From CAYQTE01 sp964420285 (GTDB lineage Bacteria > Planctomycetota > Phycisphaerae > Tepidisphaerales > Tepidisphaeraceae), in assembly GCA_964420285.1 (NCBI GenBank), contig CAYQTE010000053.1:1-34468 (forward strand): a DNA stretch of 34,468 nucleotides, given 5' to 3'. Position numbers and translations under genes: made by a program. The notes under the pieces were generated by a model. It searched no databases. It was not told the origin of the DNA and worked only from the letters and a program-made list of their open reading frames with translations. Positions 1-7,357 of the stretch are shown here, piece after piece. How positions within the stretch are numbered: the stretch's first letter is position 1; every line of letters begins with the position of its first letter.

Positions 1-2
1 AG

Positions 3-149
3 TGTGGCTACGACCTCCGCGCCAGCAAGGAGCGTTGCCCCGAATGCGGGACGCCGATTCCGCTCGACAAGACTGGCGACAGGCCGCCGGGGAACGATTT
101 GAAACCGCCGGAAACCGACCCGTCGGCGGAGCCATCGCCGCCGGCGTAA
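3..149 (+). CDS. C-terminal fragment of a zinc-ribbon protein
   Basis: This is an open frame entering from the left edge and ending at a TAA. The 48 visible residues begin with CGYDLRAS followed by CPECGTPIP, two CxxC-type knuckles typical of a treble-clef or zinc-ribbon tail. A Pro/Glu-rich end follows and is probably disordered. Tails of the form CGYDLR...CPECG are common on planctomycete membrane and hypothetical proteins; that link is family knowledge, not proof. The function of the rest of the protein cannot be judged because the 5' part lies outside the window. Confidence 0.65.
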   Translation, partial: CGYDLRASKERCPECGTPIPLDKTGDRPPGNDLKPPETDPSAEPSPPA

Positions 150-288
150 CGGCCAGAGGCTGTTAGATAGGACACGACCCTTCAGACGGAAACGGGGCGA
201 CGCGGGGTGGGCAATGGCGGGAACCAAGCCGATAACGGCCGTGTCGCTCCTGGTCTTCGCGGCGGCGGGGGATTTTTTCGCGGGCCAG

Positions 289-320
289 GGTGACAGAAAC
301 ACGAAAAAGTGTCACCTTTT
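289..320 (+). terminator. Possible weak intrinsic terminator
   Basis: GGTGACA (289-295) can pair with TGTCACC (310-316), followed by TTTT. It lies in the 377-base gap between the zinc-ribbon gene and murJ and could end the former. The stem is only 7 bp and the T-run is short, so this is tentative. The word GTCACC recurs in the larger inverted repeat after murJ. I saw no gene in 150-526. Confidence 0.3.
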
Positions 321-371
321 GTCACCCCCAAAGGGCGACAGGACATGGGGAGTGCAAGAATGACCCCCTGG

Positions 372-395
372 CCTCTCCCCGCGTACGGGGCGAGG
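372..395. repeat. Short GC palindrome, possibly REP-like
   Basis: CCTC, one base, CCCCG, a short centre, CGGGG, one base, GAGG forms an almost perfect hairpin. It resembles in length, composition and its GTAC centre the two palindromes at 3271 and 3368, so it may be a diverged member of the same dispersed family. Confidence 0.4.
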
Positions 396-526
396 GGATA
401 TGAGGAGGCATGCCGTTTGTGTCACGCGGCGCCCTGGCCAGATCGGCCGCGCTCTTTTCTTCCGACGGAAAGTTCGTACCCTGAGTGGTGAATCGGGGCG
501 GTGTTTGACGATCGGATGGGACAAGG

Positions 527-2245
527 ATGTCCACGGGAGCGATTCCATTCAAAGCGCAGATGACGGCCGGTGCGCCGGGGCGCGAGTCGTCGCATGCGTT
601 TCTGGGGCATGCCAAGCGGATCGGGCTGCTGACGCTGGCCAGCCGGGTGCTGGGGATGGCCCGCGAAAGCGTGGCGGCGGGCGTGTTTGGATCGGGGGTA
701 GTGTGGTCGGCGTTCACCGTCGCGTTCACCGTGCCCAATCTGTTCCGCAAGCTGCTGGGCGAAGGGGCGCTGTCGGCGGCGTTTATTCCGCTCTATGCCC
801 AGGCGATGGATGCCGACCCGGCCGAGGCCAATCGGTTCGCGGCCGCAAGCGTAAATCTGCTGGCGGTGATCCTGGCGGCGTTGACCATCGCGGGGGAGCT
901 GATTCTGGGGGCGTTGCTTCTGCTGCATCCAAGGGCGGATCAGGCGCTGACGATCAAGCTGACGGCCGTGATGCTGCCGTATGTCGTGCTGGTGTGCGGC
1001 GCGGCGTTTCTGGGGGGCGTATTGCAGGTGCACAGGCGATTCAATCTGCCGGCGGCGTCGCCGTCGATTCTGAATGTGGTGCATATCGTGGTGATCATGG
1101 CCGGGGCGTGGATGATCGGCCTGCGCGGCAGCCACGGGCAGATCGAGATGCAGAAGCAGACGGTGCTGGTGTACTGGCTGGCGGGGTTTGTGCTGCTGGC
1201 GGGGGGATTGCAGATCGTGATGCTGCTGCCGTCGCTGAAGGCTGTGGGTTTTCGATTCGATCCGCGGGCAGCGATCTGGACGCCGGCGGTGCGGAAGATG
1301 GTGAAGCTGTCGATTCCGGTGGCGCTCAGTGCCGGGGTGTTGCAGTTATCGGTACTGATCGACAAGGGGATCACGGTCTTTCTGTCGCAGGGGATGGACG
1401 CTTCGGGGCATTTGATCTCGCGGTTTACGCTGTTTGGGCACAACATCGCCTATCCGATGCAGATCGGCGCGGTGGCGAGGCTCAACTGGGCGCAGTTCCT
1501 GTATCAGTTTCCGCTGGGGATCTTCGCCATCGCCATCGCGACGGCGATCTTCCCGCGCCTGGCGGCCGACGCGATGGAGAATGGGCGGGAAAAGTTCCGG
1601 GCGGCACTGCACAGCGGGATATTCGCGACATTGCTGGAAGGATTGCCGGCCAGTCTGGGGCTGATCCTTGTGCGTTATCCGGCAATCCGGCTGCTGTGGG
1701 AGCACGGGAATTTCACGCCCAACGACACGATGTGGGTGGCGCGGTCGGTGGTGCTGTATTCAGCGGCGATCTGGGCGTACAGCCTGCAACAGATTCTGAA
1801 CCGCGCCTATTACGCCATGCACGACACGGTCACGCCGTTGATCTGGTCGATCGTGACCATCGTCGTCAATACGGTCGTCGAGATTCCGCTGGTCTTTACG
1901 TCGCTGGGCGAGGCGGGCATGGCGGCCGGAACGCTGGTCAGTTTCGCCATTCAGGCCGTCGTGATGCTGATCCTGCTGGATCGAACAGTGGGCGGGTTGG
2001 ATCTGCGGCGGATCGGGATCGGCACGATGAAGATGCTGGCAGGGTGTGGCGCGATGGCGGGGGCGTGCTGGCTGGTGGAGAAGACGCCGCTCTTCCCGGC
2101 CGGTCGGGGGATGATCGCCAGCGCAGTGCAGCTTGTGATTTTGATGGCGGTGGGAGCGGGGGCGTATCTGGGAACGTGTTCGGCGCTGGGGTTGAATGTG
2201 AGAGAGCATTTGCTGCACGCGGGCCATGGCAAGATGACAAGGTGA
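527..2245 (+). CDS. murJ: Lipid II flippase MurJ (MviN family)
   Basis: MurJ moves lipid II, the undecaprenyl-linked peptidoglycan precursor, across the cytoplasmic membrane for cell-wall assembly. The 572-residue product has about 14 hydrophobic segments. Near its N-terminus it has the family pattern SRVLGMARES, AFTVAFTVPNLFRKLLGEGALSAA and the following FIPLYA; the usual arginines and the PN and EGA motifs are all visible. Length is slightly above the usual 500-530, through a roughly 25-residue N-terminal extension before GHAKRIGLL. The ATG at 527 is preceded by a modest purine-rich GGGACAAGG. The last codons (KMTR and the stop) lie inside an inverted repeat, so the C-terminus may have been altered by that repeat. 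It converges with a membrane-protein pair on the minus strand. Confidence 0.93.
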   Translation: MSTGAIPFKAQMTAGAPGRESSHAFLGHAKRIGLLTLASRVLGMARESVAAGVFGSGVVWSAFTVAFTVPNLFRKLLGEGALSAAFIPLYAQAMDADPAEANRFAAASVNLLAVILAALTIAGELILGALLLLHPRADQALTIKLTAVMLPYVVLVCGAAFLGGVLQVHRRFNLPAASPSILNVVHIVVIMAGAWMIGLRGSHGQIEMQKQTVLVYWLAGFVLLAGGLQIVMLLPSLKAVGFRFDPRAAIWTPAVRKMVKLSIPVALSAGVLQLSVLIDKGITVFLSQGMDASGHLISRFTLFGHNIAYPMQIGAVARLNWAQFLYQFPLGIFAIAIATAIFPRLAADAMENGREKFRAALHSGIFATLLEGLPASLGLILVRYPAIRLLWEHGNFTPNDTMWVARSVVLYSAAIWAYSLQQILNRAYYAMHDTVTPLIWSIVTIVVNTVVEIPLVFTSLGEAGMAAGTLVSFAIQAVVMLILLDRTVGGLDLRRIGIGTMKMLAGCGAMAGACWLVEKTPLFPAGRGMIASAVQLVILMAVGAGAYLGTCSALGLNVREHLLHAGHGKMTR

Positions 2246-2336
2246 CTGGGTGACACGGTGACAAGGTGACAAGACAAGCTGGTGGCTGAGTCAGTCACCT
2301 TGTCACCCCTTCACCTTGTCACCTTGTCATTTTCAC
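2231..2336. repeat. Inverted array of GTGACAAGG repeats between convergent genes
   Basis: The left arm (2231-2275) holds several GGTGAC(A/T) words, including GACAAGGTGAC twice. The right arm (2291-2336) holds the reverse complement, including GTCACCTTGTC twice. The two arms can form a roughly 40-bp imperfect stem around a loop of about 15-20 nt. The repeat covers the last codons of murJ on one side and abuts the stop of the minus-strand gene on the other. It could act as a bidirectional terminator. The tandem 8-9 bp periodicity also suggests a small expanding or mobile repeat. Confidence 0.7.
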
Positions 2337-2590
2337 CCGCCTGCGACCTTGGTCATGACGGCGACCAGGCCATACAGCGCGGCGGCCGAGCCGACCAGGC
2401 CGATCATCATCCAGATGAAGATCATCAGCGATTGGATGGGCACGTCGGCCATGCGATCGCACTTGGTACACTTGTAGACGACCGAGACGCCGGCGCACAG
2501 CGGCAGCGACCACCAGAACCAGCCGTTCCACAGGGGAAGCGGATCGATGAAGGGCCGATAGGCGAGCAGGACCATGCACACGGCGATCAC
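2333..2590 (-). CDS. Small two-helix membrane protein with a CxxC knuckle
   Basis: An 85-residue product is read from a GTG at 2590 that overlaps the TGA of the upstream gene by four bases (GTGA), which implies translational coupling. It has a hydrophobic N-terminal segment, a Trp-rich stretch (WNGWFWWS), a second hydrophobic stretch carrying YKCTKC at about residues 39-44, and a C-terminal transmembrane helix. The single CxxC could form half of a metal site or a disulphide. I do not recognise the family. It is probably co-expressed with, and may work with, the larger membrane protein just upstream. An ATG at the sixth codon is the alternative start. The longer open frame that begins further upstream overlaps the neighbour and is unlikely to be used. 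Confidence 0.6.
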   Translation of the reverse strand: MIAVCMVLLAYRPFIDPLPLWNGWFWWSLPLCAGVSVVYKCTKCDRMADVPIQSLMIFIWMMIGLVGSAAALYGLVAVMTKVAGG

Positions 2591-2994
2591 GCGGCCCCCT
2601 GCGCGGCCGTTCGCCAGCCGCAGTCGATGATTGTCAGCAGATTCAGGAACCCGGCCACTGAAGTATAGAGCGTGCCGATATCGAACGCGTGCGCGTGTGA
2701 AGCGGTGGCTGCCTGGGAGGCGACGGCCGTGACCACGGCAATCAGGCCGGAAAGAACTTGCAGGATATACCACGGCTTATCGACGATGGCGGCCCAGGTG
2801 AGTTGTGTCGGGGCATCGACGACCTTGACGCCGCCGATGAGCACACCCAGGAAGAACAGCGCCAGGATGGTGCCGAACACCACCAGCGAGCGGGAACGAT
2901 GTCCGAGGATCCAATAGCCCAGCCCCGGGACGAGCCAGCCGCCAAAGACGGCCAGGGGCATCAAGAATGGCGAAAACGATTGTTCGGAGTCCAT
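2587..2994 (-). CDS. Multi-pass membrane protein, DUF6677-like
   Basis: The product is 135 residues long with about four hydrophobic helices. The pattern near residues 13-40 (a helix, WLVPGLGYWILGHRSR, then another helix) matches the WxVPGLGHxxLGR signature of TM2-like and DUF6677 proteins. Such proteins are small integral membrane proteins of unknown role that are frequent in planctomycetes. A strong AGGAGG sits only two bases before the ATG at 2994, closer than ideal. The first base of the 55-bp sequence duplicated around the assembly gap lies just upstream, so the promoter region is uncertain. Confidence 0.65.
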   Translation of the reverse strand: MDSEQSFSPFLMPLAVFGGWLVPGLGYWILGHRSRSLVVFGTILALFFLGVLIGGVKVVDAPTQLTWAAIVDKPWYILQVLSGLIAVVTAVASQAATASHAHAFDIGTLYTSVAGFLNLLTIIDCGWRTAAQGAA

Positions 2995-3003
2995 TGCCTC
3001 CTA

Positions 3004-3213
3004 CTGTATCGGCGAAAATGCCCGGACGCCAACCGGGGGAATCGCCGGGCGTCACTTGNNNNNNNNNNNNNNNNNNNNNNNNNNNNNNNNNNNNNNNNNN
3101 NNNNNNNNNNNNNNNNNNNNNNNNNNNNNNNNNNNNNNNNNNNNNNNNNNNNNNNNNNCTGTATCGGCGAAAATGCCCGGACGCCAACCGGGGGAATCGC
3201 CGGGCGTCACTTG
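3004..3213. repeat. 55-bp exact direct repeat flanking the scaffold gap
   Basis: Positions 3004-3058 and 3159-3213 are identical over 55 bp and directly border the run of N. The unit contains GACGCC ... GGCGTC arms that could fold into a hairpin. An exact 55-bp overlap at both contig ends equals a common de Bruijn k-mer length, so this is more likely one sequence printed twice than a real repeat. Confidence 0.85.
3059..3158. other. Assembly gap (100 N)
   Basis: Exactly 100 N separate two contigs. Because the flanks are the same 55 bp, the true distance may be zero or negative (an overlap). Any open frame running through this stretch should be ignored. Confidence 0.97.
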
Positions 3214-3270
3214 GGGCGCGGTCAGAAATCCGTGCAGCGCACAGGCTCGCTGCCGTCGCCGCTTCATTCC

Positions 3271-3391
3271 CCTCCCCTGGTACTCCGGGGGAGGGCCAGG
3301 CTGGGGGCATCTGGGGCATCGGCGCATGGGATCGTAACGATGTTCCGCGAAAAACCCCCACCTCAATCCTCCCCCGGAGTACCAGGGGAGG
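3271..3391. repeat. Pair of 24-bp palindromes in opposite orientation
   Basis: The 24-mer at 3271-3294 begins CCTCCCCTGG, has a TACT centre and ends GGGGGAGG. The 24-mer at 3368-3391 is its exact reverse complement. Each copy is itself an imperfect hairpin, and together they can form a cruciform around 73 bp. This resembles bacterial REP/BIME arrangements. The region 3214-3428 holds no gene that I can support. Confidence 0.65.
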
Positions 3392-3428
3392 AGGAAGATG
3401 CAGGTGCCCGAAAAAATGGGCGAGGGTG

Positions 3429-4190
3429 CTACTTGCGAATGAGGCGCTGGTCGATGGCCAGATCGTGCAACTTGTCGGCCAAGCGTCGGCGGGCGCGGTG
3501 CATGCGGCTCATTACGGTGCCGACCGGGATATCCAGGGCGCCGGCGATTTCTTTATAGGACATGTCCTGGATCGCCCAGAGCATGAAGACCGAACCGTAT
3601 TCCGTCGGCAATTCGTACAAAGCCGCCACCAGCCGCTGATCCATCGCGTCGAAGCTGCCGGAATCGATGGGGAGCGTGCCGACCGTGGCGCGATCGACGG
3701 CCTCATCCTCGTGCCTGTCGAGCATGGTCGGCTGCCACCCATGACGAGCGGTGCGGGAGAAATACAAGTTGTACATGATCCGCAAAAGCCACGGCCGGAT
3801 GCCGTGGGCATGAAGCATGAATCCGTCGCGGGCGCCGAAGGCACGGAGATAGGTTTCCTGGACGAGGTCTTCGGCGGCGGAGGAGTCGGGCACCAGCCGC
3901 CAGGCAACGCGGCGCAGGGTTTGGATCTGTTCCAGGGCAAGGTGCTCGAACTGGTCGGCGGGGATTTCGCCGGCGATGGGATGTTCGCCGGAACCGGCGG
4001 CATCGCCCAGGAGGTTTTCCGGTGCGGTAAAATGTTCCCACGACTTCAGGCCGTGCGGCGGTGGGTTAATCGAGTCCTCGGTGTCAGAGTCGCGCGCCTG
4101 GTTCCAGATACGACCGGGCGCTGCCGGGATGGGCCAGTGGCCGCAAGGGCGGTATTCGGGTCGATGCTCGGGTGTGCTTAATCGTGCCAT
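3429..4190 (-). CDS. ECF-type RNA polymerase sigma factor
   Basis: This is a transcription initiation factor of the sigma70 family, ECF-like group. Region 2 is visible as LRRVAWRLVPDSSAAEDLVQ and then ETYLRAF, which contains the core-binding and -10 recognition helices. Region 4 is visible as LPTEYGSVFMLWAIQDMSYK and then EIAGALDIPVGTVMSRMHRA, the helix-turn-helix for the -35 element. Regions 1.1 and 3 are absent. I chose the ATG at 4190 (253 residues); an upstream GTG at 4268 would add 26 residues, and neither start has a clear Shine-Dalgarno. A Pro-rich extension of about 75 residues precedes region 2. No anti-sigma gene is adjacent. Leader element A lies directly upstream, so expression is probably controlled at the RNA level. 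Confidence 0.88.
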   Translation of the reverse strand: MARLSTPEHRPEYRPCGHWPIPAAPGRIWNQARDSDTEDSINPPPHGLKSWEHFTAPENLLGDAAGSGEHPIAGEIPADQFEHLALEQIQTLRRVAWRLVPDSSAAEDLVQETYLRAFGARDGFMLHAHGIRPWLLRIMYNLYFSRTARHGWQPTMLDRHEDEAVDRATVGTLPIDSGSFDAMDQRLVAALYELPTEYGSVFMLWAIQDMSYKEIAGALDIPVGTVMSRMHRARRRLADKLHDLAIDQRLIRK

Positions 4191-4328
4191 GGCCACAGAC
4201 GTTAGACTATTGGTTGCCGGTTGTGGAACGATGAAAATTCCGTGAAATTCCCGGCGGATGAGCGACACCGACGCACACGGCGCGGTCGGTTCGTTTCATG
4301 GCCAAAAGGCCTGCATAACCAACGATCC

Positions 4329-4436
4329 AAAAAACGCTTCACTGGCGTCCGGCTTTTGGCCGGACTGCCAGTCGCTTAGTCATCCATTGACTTCTGGAAA
4401 TTCTGCGGGGAACCGAATTTGTCTGGTGCTCCCCAG
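4329..4436 (-). ncRNA. Leader RNA element A, upstream of the sigma factor
   Basis: This is a diverged member of a six-copy leader family. Read on the minus strand it starts near 4436. It has a 5' hairpin (GGGGA ... TTCCCC), the core GGATGACTAA, and a strong GC hairpin at 4341-4372 (ACTGGC, one bulge, GTCCGGC / GCCGGAC, GCCAGT). After six bases comes a run of six T on the minus strand (4329-4334). Unlike the other copies it has no separate terminator hairpin; the core hairpin itself sits next to the T-run. The transcript continues into the sigma gene. The family assignment rests on shared order and motifs and is weaker than for B-F. Confidence 0.5.
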
Positions 4437-4442
4437 ACGAGA

Positions 4443-4470
4443 ATCATAAACACCGCGACGGGCATTGCAA
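4443..4470 (-). promoter_or_regulatory. Sigma70-like promoter of element A
   Basis: On the minus strand TTGCAA (4465-4470) is followed after 16 bp by TATGAT (4443-4448). The same 16-bp spacing and TTGC-type -35 occur in front of elements B and C. Confidence 0.55.
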
Positions 4471-4530
4471 GCAAAAAATTGAATTATCGGATGACGACCC
4501 GATGATGGCTTTCGGGCGGGCACAAGCCCA

Positions 4531-5982
4531 TCAAGAATTCGCCATTTGCACCAGCGCGGACTGCGGGTCGGCCGCCATTTTGCCGGACGATTCCCGCGAT
4601 GTTGCGCCGTTGTCGATCCATGCTGCGCCCAGCGACAAATCGAGGCTTCCCAGTTTGTTGCAGTCGGCACGGTAGTTGCGCAGATACGAGAGGTTGGCCA
4701 CCAGCGTGATCAGCGGACTGCGCCAACGCCCCAGACTACCCAGACACCTGCGCACAATTCGCCACGGCGAATAGAACCATCGCCAGGACTCATCCATCTC
4801 GGCCAATATCTGGCTCCACGAAAGATTCCGATATCGCGCCACCGGGAAGCTGAGGGTGTAATACCGCCAATCCTGTGGAAACCGGCTGGCGGCGATGCGG
4901 CCCTGTGTTTGCATCCGCTCCCACAGCCGTGTCCCCGGCAGCGGTGTCAGGAAGATCGGATTCAGCAGATCGACATTGTAGTGGTCGGCGGCTTTGGCGA
5001 TGCGCTGACCCACGCCGGGCGTGTCGCTGTCCAATCCCATGATGAACGATCCGACCACCAATATCCTGTGGCGATGAATGCGGGCCACGCTGGCGCGGGG
5101 ATCGCCGCCCTTGAGAATGTTGTACCGCTTGCCGATCTCCGCCAGACCCTCATCCGAGAGCGATTCAAAGCCGATGAACGCGCCCACGCACCCGGCGGCG
5201 GCGGCCAGTTCCAGCAGTTCCTCATCGTCGCCGAAGTTGATCGTCGCCTGGCAGACCCATTTCTTGTCCACTTTCGCGGCGATCAGGGCGCGGAAAAGAT
5301 CCTTGGCGCGGGACAGGTGTTCCGGCCGTGTGCCGATCAGATTGTCGTCCACCACCAGCACGAGCCGCTCGCGGATCATGGCGAACTCGCGCACGACCGC
5401 GTCGATGGGGCGATGGCGGTAGCTCTGGCCGTTGAACGCGGACACGCTGCAAAAGTGGCAATTGAGCGGGCAGCCGCGCGTGGTCTGGATCGAACCGAAG
5501 GCATAGCCCTCGGTCAGCAGATCGTGACGGGCCGGCGGGGTTGATTCCAGATCGACGAGTTTGCCTTCGTAGACTTTATCCAGCGTGCCGGCGGCGGCGT
5601 CGGCCAGCACCGTGGGCCAGATCGTCTCGGCCTCGCCCTTGACCACGGCGTCGACGTGGTCAAGAGCCTCCTGACAGCACATGGTGGCGTGAATTCCGCC
5701 CATGACCACCGGCACGCCAAGTTCGCGAAAACCCGCCGCAACTTCATACGCTCGGGGCGATTGCGACGTGAACGCCGTGATGCCCACCACGTCCGGCCGG
5801 GGAAGGTCACGGTAGTCCGGCGCCCCCAGATTCTCGTCGATGATGGTCACGTCCCAGCCGGCCGGCGTCACGCCCGCGATGACCATCAATCCCAGCGGCT
5901 TCCAGACGCGGTACTTTCGCCAGCGGCTCGGCTGGGACATGGTCACCAGCGGATTGCCCGGATTGATCAGATACAAACGCAT
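4531..5982 (-). CDS. Radical SAM protein with N-terminal B12-binding domain
   Basis: The 483-residue product has the two-domain layout of cobalamin-dependent radical SAM enzymes. Residues about 1-145 look like the B12-binding fold (PLGLMVIAGVTPAGWDVTII, then VVGITAFTSQSPRAYEVA and GGIHATM). The radical SAM core follows with C171, C175 and C178 in the spacing CxxxCxxC (GCPLNCHFC), which would hold a 4Fe-4S cluster and bind S-adenosylmethionine. The family includes methylases, such as those acting on hopanoids, and cyclases such as BchE. The substrate cannot be read from the sequence, and no hopanoid or chlorophyll genes are nearby. The gene starts 12 bases after the GlsB/YeaQ gene and is probably co-transcribed with it from the element B promoter. 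The sequence downstream towards the sigma gene shows element A only. Confidence 0.88.
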   Translation of the reverse strand: MRLYLINPGNPLVTMSQPSRWRKYRVWKPLGLMVIAGVTPAGWDVTIIDENLGAPDYRDLPRPDVVGITAFTSQSPRAYEVAAGFRELGVPVVMGGIHATMCCQEALDHVDAVVKGEAETIWPTVLADAAAGTLDKVYEGKLVDLESTPPARHDLLTEGYAFGSIQTTRGCPLNCHFCSVSAFNGQSYRHRPIDAVVREFAMIRERLVLVVDDNLIGTRPEHLSRAKDLFRALIAAKVDKKWVCQATINFGDDEELLELAAAAGCVGAFIGFESLSDEGLAEIGKRYNILKGGDPRASVARIHRHRILVVGSFIMGLDSDTPGVGQRIAKAADHYNVDLLNPIFLTPLPGTRLWERMQTQGRIAASRFPQDWRYYTLSFPVARYRNLSWSQILAEMDESWRWFYSPWRIVRRCLGSLGRWRSPLITLVANLSYLRNYRADCNKLGSLDLSLGAAWIDNGATSRESSGKMAADPQSALVQMANS

Positions 5983-5994
5983 ATTCGCAATTCC

Positions 5995-6258
5995 TCAAGA
6001 TGCCGAGCTTCGCCGCCAGCCGTGCCAGATCGCCAGCGCGACCACGGCCGCGAGGAAGGCCACCAAAAGGCTCATCGGGTTGAAATATGTCACAGCACTT
6101 CGGCTGAACAGGCTGTACATCCATCCCCCGACGAACGCCCCGATGGCGGCCATGCAGATCCCCAACCGCGGGTCGTCCCCGCGCAGGTTGACCATCCTGG
6201 CCGCGATGGCCCCGGTGATTAACCCCAACACGATCCAACCGGCAATGCCAACTAACAT
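5995..6258 (-). CDS. GlsB/YeaQ/YmgE family stress membrane protein
   Basis: This is an 87-residue protein with three hydrophobic helices and the Gly-rich pattern of the transglycosylase-associated family: GWIVLGLITGAIAARMV near the start and GICMAAIGAFVGGW in the middle. Proteins of this type are small inner-membrane proteins induced by acid, osmotic or stationary-phase stress; their biochemical role is unknown. A clear AAGGAG lies seven bases before the ATG. Leader element B ends 32 bases upstream, so the gene is the first one behind that leader, and the radical SAM gene follows. Confidence 0.85.
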   Translation of the reverse strand: MLVGIAGWIVLGLITGAIAARMVNLRGDDPRLGICMAAIGAFVGGWMYSLFSRSAVTYFNPMSLLVAFLAAVVALAIWHGWRRSSAS

Positions 6259-6290
6259 GGTGCTTCTCCTTCAGGGAGCGATGGCTCGCA

Positions 6291-6447
6291 AAAACAAAAA
6301 TGCCGACGCAATCAAACACCCGCGGTGTTCGTTTGCGTCGGCTTACTCTTTAACTGGTCTCCCGGATTTGCGGCCGGGCTACCCTTTAGTTAGTCTTCCG
6401 ATAACTTCAATATTCTGCCGGGGAGCTCATTGCTTTACGCTCCACCA
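6291..6447 (-). ncRNA. Leader RNA element B, upstream of the GlsB/YeaQ gene
   Basis: On the minus strand the RNA should start near 6447. A 5' stem (GGAGC ... GCTCC) is followed by the core CGGAAGACTAACTAAAGGG, a hairpin (CCCGG / CCGGG, 6361-6377) closed by GGT/ACC, and then CAGTTAAAGAGTAAGCCGACG. The 3' end is a 19-bp-class terminator (6302-6342: GCCGACGCAA ... TTGCGTCGGC) followed by a T-rich tract at 6291-6300. It resembles element C closely from promoter to terminator. The position just ahead of the ribosome-binding site fits a transcription attenuator or riboswitch. Confidence 0.65.
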
Positions 6448-6453
6448 CCGCTC

Positions 6454-6481
6454 ATCGTAGCCTTGACGGCCGGTGAAGCAA
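6454..6481 (-). promoter_or_regulatory. Sigma70-like promoter of element B
   Basis: On the minus strand TTGCTT (6476-6481) and TACGAT (6454-6459) are separated by 16 bp. Aligned with element C, both the promoter and the first transcribed bases (G.GCG.TGGTGGAGCG) are shared. Confidence 0.6.
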
Positions 6482-6703
6482 GGAAATTTTCAAAAAAACT
6501 GTGCGGTTGATCCCGATGAGGACGGCCGCGAGTTCGACGCGATGCGATGCGAATTGCGCAATATCGAAATTGCGCTGCACGAGAAATCCGAACGCCCGCG
6601 TCCCCGCGCCTCGACGATCCGCGTCAAACCGCCGGCGCCGCGCCGTTCTGCGCCAAGGCCCGCGACGTTGCCGCGCCAACGCTCTCCGATGGCCACGGGC
6701 ACT

Positions 6704-7267
6704 CTATTTCACTGTCAACAAATCCATCACGCGATCGTGATAGTCCGCGCATTTCCTGGCCAGCGCCGTCAGGTAGTTCTTGCGGGCCGGGTCGTCATCG
6801 TGGCTGGCGACGGCCATGCTCAGTTCCGATGCGTATCCCATCGCCTGCGCCTGCGTGTACAGCAGCCGCAACTCGAAGGTCTTGCCGCTGGATCCCAGCA
6901 GTTGCTTCTCATCCAGACTGGCCGCCGAATCCCGGCTTTCCAGTTCGGCCGCCGGCAGATCCAGAACATCGAAATGCAGTTGCCGGTCGCTCCTGGCGAA
7001 CGCTTCCAGTTGCGTCTTGGCGTCCCTGCAATTCTGCGCGATTTCCTTCACCAGGCCTTTCACGGGATCGTCCGCGCTCTTGAGGATGAAGATCCCGTCA
7101 ACACTGCTGTCATCGCTCATGACCTTATATAGCAGGCCATAGCCTTCAATCCGCTTGCGATTCCGATCCTCGCTGGCCGGCGGCGACGATGCGCAACCCC
7201 ACAGCGCCGCAAGCGACAGGACGCACACGATCACCTGCCGCCAATTGATGACTGCACCTATTGCCAC
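6704..7267 (-). CDS. Lipoprotein of unknown function
   Basis: From a GTG at 7267 the product is 187 residues. It begins with a hydrophobic signal sequence and a lipobox-like ALWGC followed by ASSPP, so it is probably an outer-surface or periplasmic lipoprotein. The mature part is charged and probably helical, with no motif I recognise. No Shine-Dalgarno is visible; instead a TATATA lies six bases before the GTG, which suggests a leaderless transcript. The frame remains open upstream to a TTG at 7309. The gene lies downstream of the P-type ATPase gene on the same strand, with a gap of about 90 bases. I saw nothing in the 256 bases between its stop and element B other than the B promoter. Confidence 0.6.
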   Translation of the reverse strand: MAIGAVINWRQVIVCVLSLAALWGCASSPPASEDRNRKRIEGYGLLYKVMSDDSSVDGIFILKSADDPVKGLVKEIAQNCRDAKTQLEAFARSDRQLHFDVLDLPAAELESRDSAASLDEKQLLGSSGKTFELRLLYTQAQAMGYASELSMAVASHDDDPARKNYLTALARKCADYHDRVMDLLTVK

Positions 7268-7357
7268 AAACCATATATATCGCCTCGCCGAACTTGCGCC
7301 AGCGCACAACCCGGCGACAGGTGCGCTATTTTCCCTCCGCCGTCATGGACGGCCGGT

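Noticed and set aside
400..2253. 617-residue plus-strand open frame overlapping murJ
   Set aside because: It is a shadow frame of murJ, rich in Gly/Arg/Asp without domain pattern; murJ itself has clear membrane helices and family motifs.
3052..3366. Open frames reading through the N-run
   Set aside because: They contain unknown residues and rely on an artificial gap.
6440..6460. tRNA-like 3' end (GCTCCACCA) on the plus strand near elements B and C
   Set aside because: No cloverleaf can be formed; the same bases are the 5' stem of the leader RNA on the other strand.
6473..7132. Plus-strand open frame opposite the lipoprotein gene
   Set aside because: The minus-strand gene has a signal peptide and lipobox; the plus frame has no pattern and shares the element B promoter region.
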